Origin: Botryococcus braunii | Taxonomy: Eukaryota > Chlorophyta > Trebouxiophyceae | NCBI GenBank assembly: GCA_002005505.1 | Contig: KV908674.1 | Location: 26,001-90,000, forward strand | Direction of reading: 5' to 3' | DNA: 64,000 nt | In this document: piece after piece, positions 43,822-53,332 of the stretch | Layout of the letters: every line of letters starts with the position of its first letter | Numbering within the stretch: the first letter of the stretch is position 1 | The notes under the pieces: generated by a model | What the model was told of the DNA's origin: nothing | The model's input: only the letters and a program-made list of their open reading frames with translations | Databases searched by the model: none | Translations under genes and position numbers: made by a program

Positions 43822-44082
43822 TGTAGCGTTAACTAAGCGGAAGAGGGTTTTATGAGACAGTGAGACGTTCGTGGTGTGCAACGAAAGAGTGTTACATGAT
43901 TGATTCGCAAGCGTACTCTTAAACCCAGGGTGGATTGAATTATACTGTACTGCCACAGACGCGTAGTCGGGCAACCGAGCGAACTACTTGAGCGAGGTTG
44001 TACTGCGAATCCAGATCACATGGCAAGTCAAAGAGCAATGCCAAGGACCATACTAGAGCATTATACCCTAGGAAATGCTACA
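43822..44082 (-). repeat. E2 3' LTR
   Basis: 261 bp, TGTAGCGTTAAC...GGAAATGCTACA on the plus strand. The purine tract appears reversed (TGCCCTCCCCCTT) at 44083. Confidence 0.95.
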
Positions 44083-44839
44083 TGCCCTCCCCCTTGGCAT
44101 AAGCTATGAGATGTTGTTTATGGCAATGGGGCCACAAACGTAAGACAGGGGCATCACGAACCCTGCTTACTGTAACTATAGACAATCACACCTCCTATAG
44201 TTACGAAACAACGCAAGTCAGAGGATGAAGTCCACAAAGCAAGTTAGCACGACACAGACGAGGGACTCATCTGCTCAATGCTCGAATACCTTAACATTCT
44301 AAGGACTATCGTCTGCAAGGCGGATCCTCTAACTTAGGGGACGAACTCTCTAGACAGCACTCACACCAGTGATGAAACAATTAGGTTGAGTCATTAGACT
44401 AGCACTTGTCCAAACCTTAGGTCCAGTTACCCTGCACTGCAGTGTAACCTTCGCTTGAGGTGGCTTTCCAACTAAAGGCATAAGGCATATCGTCTAGAGC
44501 AGCAAGCTATACACAACTAACTGCCACATAGTGTATCTCATGGGTAAGATACCAAAGCAAGTTACTCATGCACGGAACTACAATTTGCAGCTACACTGCC
44601 ACAGCAAGTGCATCACAAAATGGAGCCGTGGGTCAGGAAACATAACCCATGCAAAACAATTAACCAAGAGACATGCATGCAAGTCCCAATTCACGAATCC
44701 CCCTCCCAGACCCTTCCACCCTCCCTCCCTCCCAGATCCAAGCTGGCTGGTGTTGAAGCTCCAAGGGTCATCAGCCGCAAGTGGCTGGAAAAGTCTCAAG
44801 CCGCAAATGGCTTAATCAAGGGATGCCCGCAAGTGGGAC
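44083..44839 (-). other. E2 3' untranslated region
   Basis: Reverse counterpart of 39232-39838 in E1. No gene supported. Confidence 0.65.
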
Positions 44840-45240
44840 TTAAGAAAGGACTGGGGCAGCTGCCACGTCATCAGCCAGATGGCGAACATGGGCAAGAGGC
44901 TCCCAAGTATTCTCAGTCTCATCGTAGCCTTTCCATTTGACTAAGTAGCGCCAAGACTTTCCAACTTTCTTCTTAGCTATGATGGCCTCCACTTCATAAA
45001 CGCCGCCACGCTTGTCTGCATACAAAGGAGGTGGTGAAGTAACAGTAACTGGTACAGATGAAGACACATAAGGCTTCAGCTGGGAAACATGAAACACAGG
45101 ATGAATATTTACAGTCTCAGGCAAGACGAGTCTAAAAGCTCGAGAACCAACTGCTGCAGCAATAGTAAAGGGCCCAAAATACTTAGCTGATAACTTTGAC
45201 GAGAGCCCAGGTGAAAGCTGGTTTTTTCCTTGCAGCCAAC
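44840..45240 (-). pseudogene. pol: E2 integrase C-terminus and chromodomain (shifted frame)
   Basis: After a frameshift near 45230 (GDQVLLAARKK), the pol C-terminus continues in another frame: LSPGLSSKLSAKYFGPFTIAAAV, HPVFHVSQLKPYV, and a complete chromodomain (WRYLVKWKGYDETENTWEPL) ending at 44840. This chromodomain is better preserved than that of E1. Confidence 0.85.
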
Positions 45241-47469
45241 AACACCTGGTCCCCCACCTTGAAAGGGTGGTCTCGTCTCTTTCTATCTGCATAAGATTTC
45301 TGCCGTTGCTGTGCAGAGGCAAGATTAGATTTGGCACTCTTTAAGGCAGTCTGCAGCCCCTCAACCCATTCAGAAACGGCAGGATTCACAGAACGTGCGG
45401 GAACAGCAGAAGACAAGGGAGTAAGGGGATGGCGCCCATGATTCAGGAAGAAGGGTGTCTGCAGTGTTGAAGCCTGAAGTGAGTTATTATATGCAAACTC
45501 CACCATACTCAAATACTTGTACCAGTCATCCTGCCTGGGACCCACAAACCCTCTCAGCATGTCTTCCATGGTCATGTTCATTCTCTCAGTCTGCCCATCC
45601 GTCTGAGGGTGGTAAGCAGTAGACATAGCAATCTCAGTACCCAATATTTTCACAAAGGCCTTCCAAAAATGGCTAGTGAACCTTGGATCTCTATCACTCA
45701 CAATGGAGGTAGGCATTCCAAATCTCACAAAGACCCTGTTAACAAACAGTTGTGCAAGTTGAGGTGCAGTGATGGTTTTAGTGCATGCAGCCAAGACACA
45801 CAACTTAGAAAACCTATCAACAAATACCACAATAGAGTCAAAACCACAGCAGACAGGTAAATCAGTCACTAAGTCAAGGGAAATGCTCTGCCAAGGTCCA
45901 TCCGGAATAGGCAGTGGCTGAAGTAGACCATAAGGTACGGCTCCAGTCCCCTTAGTGCGCTGGCAGGTGTCACAAGACCTGCAAAAGTCCCTGACTGATG
46001 AGCTGAGACGTGGCCACCAAAATTCCCTGCACACTAATTCATACATCTTGTTAATCCCAAGATGGCCAGAAAAGGAGGTGGCATGACACTCTCTCAGTAC
46101 CTTCTCTCGCAATGCATCCTTTTTGGGAACAAATAAGATGGGTGCACCAAATGGTGATGTCGATGGGCGGATGAACCCCCTCTCAAGGAGCTCCTGCAAC
46201 TGTGCACGTAGCTCAGCAAGCTGGGCTCCAGACAGTGGATATATGCGGGAGGCTGGAGGAGTTGCGTCCGGCTCCAATCTGATGTGGTGGTCTCCAGCAC
46301 GAGAAGGAGGGAGGCCTTCAGGAAGTCCAGACAGTACATCCTTAAATTCCTGCAAAAGCTGCTCCAACTCAAGCACATTGTATGCATCAGTATCTGAAAC
46401 ATTGTCAGTCACTGCATTCAGTTGAATAATGTACACTGATTCACCTAACTTCACCATCTCTTCCACTTCCATGGATGAGATCACATACCCAGGCATGCCT
46501 GACCTCTGACACCCCAAAATTACATGTGTTTTATTAGCATGAACCAAAGACACAGCATTCAATTTCCAATTCACACTTGGGTTAAAAGCAGTTAACCAAG
46601 GTTTGCCCAAGACAACATCATAGTAGGTCAACTCAGTAGGGAGGCAGGTGACTCCAAAACCCAAGGTCCCAACAGTCAGGTCAGTTGACACACTATGTCC
46701 TACCACAGATGTCCTACCATCAGCCACTCTCACAGTAACATGTGAACTCAAAGGCACAGTGGGAAGGGCAAGCTCCGGCACAAGTTTATCATCAATAAAA
46801 TTTGCAGAGGCTCCACTGTCCAACAAAATCCTGACAGGTCTACTAGCAAGAATTCCCTCAAACTCTATGCAAGTGGAGGAAAGATCAAGACCATTCACAA
46901 TGTGTCTACTGTCAAGCTGAACAAAAGAGTCAAAAGAAGTTGCGGGCAGGGGTTTCTCCTTCACACTGAGACAACCAGTCTGTACCAGGCAACGATATAA
47001 GGGCAAGCCTGTATGGGAACTGCAGTGGGGTGAGCTCTTAAAGGTGGAAGTAAGACCCAGTGCATCCAAAACAGAAGCCGAGAGCAATACATCATGAGAG
47101 TTGTTGTTGTGTAGTCCCTTCCAGCACCTGTTCACAGTGGCTCAGGCAAGAGAGCACAGTCAATCTAGTACCTGGCAGTAGCTGTGACACAAGCTGGCTA
47201 ACAGTACACTCCCTGTTACTACCATCAACAAACAAGACAACATGAGCATCACTAGAAAGAAGGTGAGGAGCTGCATCTCTCTTATACATGCACACAGGAT
47301 TGATCAAGTCACTGGCATGGGGGGATGTCTGAAACTCTCTACACAAACCATGCCCATCCACAATATGGGACATGAAAGAATGGCAACAACTGTGAAAGAA
47401 ATCCTGCAGATTACCAAGCCCATACAAAACAGGAATCCCATACTGGGTCACTGAACAGTTGGCAGACAT
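45183..47469 (-). pseudogene. pol: E2 pol: Cys-rich region, protease fused to integrase, RT/RNase H deleted
   Basis: Starts at ATG 47469 (SANCSVTQYG). A frameshift near 47100 separates it from 47135-45183. Protease LLDSGASANFID lies near 46815. The RT start [20 protein letters not shown] is followed directly by ALREKVLRECHATSFSGHLG, the integrase finger region, at about 46117. Palm, YLDD and RNase H are absent. Integrase core motifs remain (DLVTDLPVCCGFDS, VSDRDPRF, AYHPQTDGQTERMN). The product cannot reverse-transcribe; it would need RT in trans. Confidence 0.93.
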
Positions 47470-47547
47470 CTTAAACAGGCCTCACACTGCTGTAATACCA
47501 AAGAAGTCCAACAAATCAAGTTGTATTTAATTTTTGAAAGTGATTCC

Positions 47548-48072
47548 TCAACTCAAGGTGTAATTGGAAGCACGGAAGAACGTCGTATCCACCTCCACGG
47601 ACCGAGCGGATGCCAAGCCTACATCGTAGGTCCCCAAAAACATTTCAGTCTGCATAAGCCAAGGATCCAACATCATTGGATCTCCCTCGAATACAGATGG
47701 GTCTGGCAACTTGAGCGAGGGCTTCCCTGAACCTGACGAGGCTGTAGCCGATGCCGGAGTTGCCGTTGGTATGGGCTGCGGCACGACCACAGGTGCAGGT
47801 TGCGCGAGAGAGCACTGAATTAACATCTCAAGTCCCTCTGAAATGCTCTGAGCGGTATCAGCTGGAGGGGAATGCGACGGAACACTAGATCTTAATTCTA
47901 CGGCTCCTTCGAGCAGGGCACCGATATCTACCAAACGCCTAAGCATACAACGAGGATCTACCCATGAACGATCTACATATACATAAGCAAGAAGATCTAT
48001 GGATGGATCTGGCTCCGCGATGCCAGGACTAGGTGCACGAGCCCTTGAACCCGAACGAGGATGCCGAGACAT
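47548..48072 (-). pseudogene. gag: E2 gag, truncated
   Basis: Starts at ATG 48072 (SRHPRSGSRARAPSPG). It follows E1 gag to FEGDPMMLDPWLMQTEMFL, then jumps at TTFFR to sequence lying after the zinc knuckle in E1 (RASNYT for RCFQLH), and stops at 47548. The capsid C-terminal half and the CCHC knuckle are gone. Confidence 0.88.
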
Positions 48073-48128
48073 CACAATCCGAAAGGAAAAGAAACGCACC
48101 ACGAACGAACGACAAGGAACTAATCCTT

Positions 48129-48141
48129 GTCGCCGATACCA
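48129..48141 (-). promoter_or_regulatory. E2 primer-binding site
   Basis: GTCGCCGATACCA on the plus strand, the complement of TGGTATCGGCGAC, one base inside the 5' LTR; the same as E1. Confidence 0.78.
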
Positions 48142-48142
48142 C

Positions 48143-48403
48143 TGTAGCGTTAACTAAGCGGAAGAGGGTTTTATGAGACAGTGAGACGTTCGTGGTGTGC
48201 AACGAAAGAGTGTTACATGATTGATTCGCAAGCGTACTCTTAAACCCAGGGTGGATTGAATTATACTGTACTGCCACAGACGCGTAGTCGGGCAACCGAG
48301 CGAACTACTTGAGCGAGGTTGTACTGCGAATCCAGATCACATGGCAAGTCAAAGAGCAATGCCAAGGACCATACTAGAGCATTATACCCTAGGAAATGCT
48401 ACA
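48143..48403 (-). repeat. E2 5' LTR
   Basis: 261 bp, identical by eye to 43822-44082. Confidence 0.95.
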
Positions 48404-51400
48404 AAGTGGATGAATTGGAAGTGGAAGTGGCCACGGGTGACATTGCAAAAGTGGTGCATCAAGTGAAGTTGAGAACAGTTTTCAAGTCTTTGCCTTGTGT
48501 GCATACTTACTATGTGCTACCAAAATTGGCTGGTGACTGTGATGTCTTGTTGGGCATGGATTTCCTTAAGCATTATAAGGCCAAGATTGATGTAGCGGAA
48601 GATACGTGTACATTTTGGAACAGAGGGCGAGGCGTGATTGTTAAGTCCATTTCTGCTACTGCTAAGAGCGCTAGAAAGAAGTCCCCTGTCATCTCTGCGA
48701 GGCATTTGGCGCGCTGTATGAAGCAAGGCTGTCCAGTGTTTGTGGGCATGGTAAGCAAGAATGAAGGGCATGATAACGAGACACGCTCGGATGAGCAAGG
48801 GCATGAACATGTTGATGGGCAAGAGGGCAACGAAGCGCGTAACGAAGGGCATAGCGATTATGATCATGATGTTAAAGAGTTCGAACCTGCTTTTGGGCCT
48901 ACAAACAAGGCCGATGTCCCTTCTGATAAAAGTGGATTGAATCACCCCATTTGTCAACATCTTCGTGCTGAGTTCAGTGATGTCTTTTCTGAGAAATTAG
49001 AAGGCCTACCTCCTGACAGACATCTGTTCCACACTATCCCATTGTATAGTGAACATGTTCCTCCATCCCGACCTGGTTACCGTTTAGCTTTGCTGAGTTG
49101 CAAGAAGCACAGAGACAGGTTGCTGAACTTCTTGAGCAAGGATTGATTCAACCAAGTTGCAGTCCGTTTAGCAGCCCTGTTCTGTTTGTGAAGAAAAAGG
49201 ATGACACGTTGCGTATGGTTATCGACTATCGTGCGTTAAACCGCATTACTATTCTTGATCGTTATACACTGCAAGGTGCTGTGTGCTTTACAAGTCTTGA
49301 TTTACTCTCTGGCTATCATCAAATTCGCTTGCAAGAGGAAGATGTTCCCAAAACTGCTTTCCGTGTCCCTTTTGGCCATTATGAGTTCAAAGTTCTACCC
49401 TTCGGTTTGACAAATGCCCCCGCTACTTTTCAACGTATGATGAATCGCGTATTCCATGACTTTGTGGCTGAAGGCTTTGTGGTAGTGTACCTTGATGATG
49501 TTTTGATCTTCTCTAAAACCGAAGAAGAGCATAAAGAGCATTTGCAAAAAGTGTTCGAGCGCCTACGTGAAGAGAAATTGTTTGTGAAGCTAAAGAAGTG
49601 TTCTTTTTGTCAGCCTGAACTACGCTATTGTGGGGAAGCATGGTATCAAGATTGATCCGGAAGGCTTTATTGTGGGGAAGCATGGAATCAAGATTGATCC
49701 GGATAAAGTCGCAGCAATGAGGAAGTGGGTCGTACCGACGACGGCCACTGAGGTACGACAGTTTTTGGGCCTCTGCAATTTTTCGCGGAAATTTGTGCAG
49801 GGGTATAGTCAACTTGCTGCCCCGTTGAATCACTTATTGCGAAATGGTGTCCCTTGGCTGTGGACTGATGCATGTCAAAAAGCCTTTGATGGGTTGAAGT
49901 GGGCCATCACAAATGCCCCAGTGTTGGCAATCCCTGATCTCTCCCCGGATGCGCCTAAGTTTCGGGTCGTGTGTGATGCCTCAAAGAATGGTGTTGGTGC
50001 TGTGCTTGAGCAAAATGGACGCCCATGTGCCTATATGAGCCGGAAATTTTCTGATGCCGAGAGAAATTATCATGTCACCGAGCAAGAGCTGGCTGCAGTG
50101 TGTATGGCATTGACTGATTGGCGATGTTATCTCCTTGGGAAACCCTTTGAAGTGGTCACTGATCATGCAGCAAACACGTTTTTGCCGTCCCAATCGGTTT
50201 TGAGCCCTCGGCAAGCCAGGTGGTCGGAGTTGCTCCAGATGTACTCTATAGAGTGGAAGTATGAGCCTGGTCGTACTAATGCTGCGGACCCTTTGAGTAG
50301 GAATCCAGCGTTCGTCGTTAGTTCTTTGGTGCACACTCCTAGGGGCTCTGTTCAGCGTAGGGCCGCGATGGGGGGGCGCGGCATAGGTCATCGTATTAGG
50401 TGTGCTATACTTACGCGCAAGGGGGCGCGTTCCACTGGAGGCGGTCCGGCCCCGCCATTAGGTGGGGTGGTCCCTGGAGCAGCAAGTGACTCGGGCGACG
50501 CGTGCCCGGATGGGTTCACCATGTGGTGCCCCGAGGGGGAAGACTGGTTGCACCGCATACGGACCGCGTATGAGAAGGATCATCTTCTAAGGGATGGGCG
50601 TAAAAGACAAAGAGCGAAGTTGGTCGCTAAAGATGGTTACTGGTTCCGTGGAAAAGCAATGTATGTTCCCGAAATGGCAGATGGTAAAGATAAAGAGCTC
50701 AAAGAAGCCATTCTCAATGAAAACCATGAAGTGCCACAGGCTGGCCATGTGGGCCGGACTAAAATGTTGGAGAAAATACAACGGTGTTTTTGGTGGCCGA
50801 AGCTGAGGGAAGGTGTTGAAGATTTTCTTCGCGCTTGCGATGCGTGCCAGCGCAACAAGGTGGATACCTCACTGCCAACTGGTCTGCTGCAGCCTCTACC
50901 AATTCCTTCACGAAAGTGGGAAAGCATCTCCATGGATTTTATTACTGACTTACCCAAAACGGTGAACGGGAATGATGCTATCCTTGTGGTTGTGGACAGA
51001 CTGTCTAAATATGCGCATTTCATCCCAACAACTGATCAGCTGTCTGCTGAAGGTCTTGCTGATGTGTTTGTGGATCGTGTGTTTAAGCTGCACGGTATGC
51101 CTAAAGAGGTGTTGACTGATCGCGGAACGGTGTTCACGAGTGCCTTCACTAAAGCGTTGTTTAAAATTTTGGGCACGAGGTCTGTCTTTTCAACGGCTTA
51201 TCATCCACAGACTGATGGCCAAACTGAGCGTGTGAATCGCATTGTGGAAGACATGTTGCGGCATTATGTTAGTCCTACACAACATGATTGGGATGTGCAT
51301 GTGCCAGCCGCACAATTCGCTTATAACAATGCTTATCAAGAATCCGTTCGCACAACTCCATTCCGGTTGGTGTATGGGGAGGATCCTATTGAGCCGTTTG

Positions 51401-52104
51401 CAGTGATTTCTGGGACCACTTTTCCGTCGGCTAAAGGATTTGCTATAAAGTTGCATGATGATCTCGCGTTAGCGAAGCGCAACCTGATTGAGGCACAAGA
51501 TAGGCAGCGCACTTATGCTAACCAGGGGCGCAGACATGATGAGTATGAAGTTGGGCAAGAAGTACTCTTGTCCACTAAGAATATTCGTTGGAAGCATCCT
51601 GGCACCAAGAAGTTTTTGCCTCATTTCATTGGGCCATTCAAGATTTTGGCTAGGATTGGCGCTGTTGCATATAGGCTGGAGTTGCCTGATGAGTACACCA
51701 TTCACAATGTGTTTCATGTGTCGCTGTTGAAGCCATATCACAAGGGTGTCAACGTGGCTCCCTCACCTCCGCCAGATTGGATTGATGGTGATTGGGAATA
51801 CGAGGTGGAGTGCATTCTGATGCATCGAGAGAAGACGGCTGCGCACCATGCGCCGAAGAAAGAATATTTGGTAAAATGGAAAGGCTACGGGCCTGAGCGT
51901 AACTCATGGGAACCAGAAGCAGGATTAATAGAACATGCCCACGAGGTTGTCCAGGAGTACTGGGCTGGTCGCGCTCTCAATGAGAAGGTGGGAACAAGGA
52001 AGCGCACGCAAGGTGTCGCGGCTGCAGGCAACGGTACTAAGAAGCGAAGTAATGCGCATGCCTCAGCAACTACGAATACTGCGCCTAAGAAGAGGCGGAC
52101 TTAG
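48404..52104 (+). pseudogene. pol: D pol (protease end, RT, RNase H, integrase, chromodomain), three lesions
   Basis: Continues D pol after E2 (protease CDVLLGMDFL near 48539). One missing base near 49093 shifts the frame before the RT (resumes 49098). In RT about 11 codons are lost after RYTL, removing the PRIDDLL-type segment. YLDDVLIF is at about 49490. Near 49626-49709 a 42-bp unit is duplicated in tandem (VGKHGIKIDP twice), with a frame change just before it. From 49630 the frame is open to 52104: RNase H CDASKNGVGAVL, integrase DFITDLP / LTDRGTVF / QTERVNRIVED, GPF, chromodomain (EYLVKWKGYGPERNSWEP) and a basic Lys/Arg tail resembling a nuclear signal. Confidence 0.93.
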
Positions 52105-52531
52105 ACACGGAGAGGCGATCTTTTCCTGCACTTGTTTGTTGCGGGTACAGCATGGCTGCCCGCCGGGGGGAGGGAGAAGGGCTTAGTTGCTCCCCGCGTG
52201 TCACCCCGTTGTTATACAAGTGGGAAGTTCAGTACGGTGAGCTGTATAGCGCGCGCATGATGTTAAGTGTAGATCATCGATCCACTTTGAAGCCCGCCAT
52301 GACAATTTCAAGCAATGAATGATGATGAACAAAGCTCACTGACGTACCCTGGCGTACCTCACCATTGGAGGCTCAACAAACTTGTCGCCAAAGCTATGTG
52401 TGTAAAAACAATATGTTGCTTGAGTGTAGACGGCATGTACACTGCTTGTGGAACTCTTACCTTATAGAGTCTTGCTCGTGATGACTGCTCTGATGTGAGG
52501 GAGGACGCTCCCATGTAGGGGAGGGGGAAGT
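52105..52531 (+). other. D 3' untranslated region
   Basis: No gene seen. It ends in the purine tract AGGGGAGGGGGAAGT before the 3' LTR. Confidence 0.65.
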
Positions 52532-52728
52532 TGTAACGGCAGGAAGCTGCCAGGTCCATCCCAGGATTTCAGGCAGGAAGCTGCCGGGTCCTGAAATGAA
52601 GGCTCTGGAAAGTGGCACGCGTCTTGGCGTCGAAGGAAGTCCCGGTGCTGACCGGCTTGTAACAGATTCCGCTGAATGCTCTAACCTGACTGGTGTCTCG
52701 TCTCTCTCTCTCTTCCTTTGCCACCACA
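52532..52728 (+). repeat. D 3' LTR
   Basis: 197 bp, TGTAACGG...CCACCACA, followed by TTATGGGCCCAC, which I read as the resumption of the copia element. The match to the left flank is only ..ATG. Confidence 0.93.
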
Positions 52729-52792
52729 TTATGGGCCCACAATCTCTTATGCGGGGCATGTAAAATGTATGACTCGAGCAAAGTAACCTGCA

Positions 52793-53317
52793 ATGGCGCG
52801 AAAGAGGCAAACCGGACGCATGAGCACGGGCGGAGGTAGACCTCCTCCTCCTCCACCTCCTCCTCCAACATATAACGAGCGAAGAAAGGCAGGAGGAGAG
52901 AAAGGACCACGAACGATTGAAGAACGAGCATTTCTGGTAAAGGACTTCGTCAACGAAGCTCACGGACGGGGAGCACTCACGCCTCCTCAGTGGTTCCAAG
53001 AACGCTTTCCGATATATCCAGCCTATAAATTTACACTGTGGGAAGTTTCATTCATCAACGGAGAGCCTGGATATCTGACACGCGCAATCTTTGAGAGGTG
53101 CCTACAGCAAACGGGAGGACCATCACACGAAGCATATTGGACAGAGAAGGCGGCCTACGCAGCCATTGAGCTAGCCTTGAGCAGCCTGGGAGACGACTTC
53201 ATTGACAGACTAATTCTCTACGGCGAGGGCGAGTTCCACGTGGACGAGTGGGTCACAGAGGACGACAGTGAGGATGAGGACGGAGACTCCAGACTGTCAG
53301 AGAGGAGCGACGACTGA
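52793..53317 (+). CDS. Copia upstream open frame, unknown function (174 aa)
   Basis: ATG 52793, with a run of prolines near residues 18-25, then a compact region (PRTIEERAFLVKDFVNEAHG, PPQWFQERFPIYPAY, FTLWEVSFINGEPGYLTR) and an acidic tail (DDSEDEDGD). It ends 15 bases before gag ATG 53333 in the same frame, so it may be the N-terminal part of a gag read through a stop, or a separate leader ORF. I recognise no family. Canonical copia elements have no such ORF. Confidence 0.55.
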   Translation: MARKRQTGRMSTGGGRPPPPPPPPPTYNERRKAGGEKGPRTIEERAFLVKDFVNEAHGRGALTPPQWFQERFPIYPAYKFTLWEVSFINGEPGYLTRAIFERCLQQTGGPSHEAYWTEKAAYAAIELALSSLGDDFIDRLILYGEGEFHVDEWVTEDDSEDEDGDSRLSERSDD

Positions 53318-53332
53318 CCAGCACCAAACAGC

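Larger units (their letters stand above)
43822..48403 (-). mobile_element. Element E2, internally deleted relative of E1
   Basis: Minus-strand family E copy with 261-bp LTRs (43822-44082, 48143-48403) that are identical by eye, flanked by AAGTG (43817-43821, 48404-48408). Against E1 it lacks about 0.5 kb of gag with the zinc knuckle, and about 1.26 kb covering RT and RNase H. The second deletion joins RT start to integrase in frame at a GATG microhomology. It keeps LTRs, primer-binding site, protease, integrase, chromodomain and purine tract. Confidence 0.95.
5873..52728 (+). mobile_element. Ty3/gypsy element D, interrupted by E1, a hAT-like element and E2
   Basis: A chromovirus bounded by 197-bp LTRs (5873-6069 and 52532-52728; 2 differences). 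Its own sequence is 5873-6473, 40094-40723, 42966-43821 and 48404-52728. The flanks ACATG (left) and TTATG (right) agree at only 3 of 5 bases, so the target duplication is imperfect or mutated. Removing the three insertions restores continuity in gag, in gag again, and in the protease region (the QQV/DELEV join across E2). Confidence 0.9.

Noticed and set aside
5868..52733. A clean target-site duplication for D
   Set aside because: ACATG and TTATG agree at only three bases; I could not support a perfect duplication.
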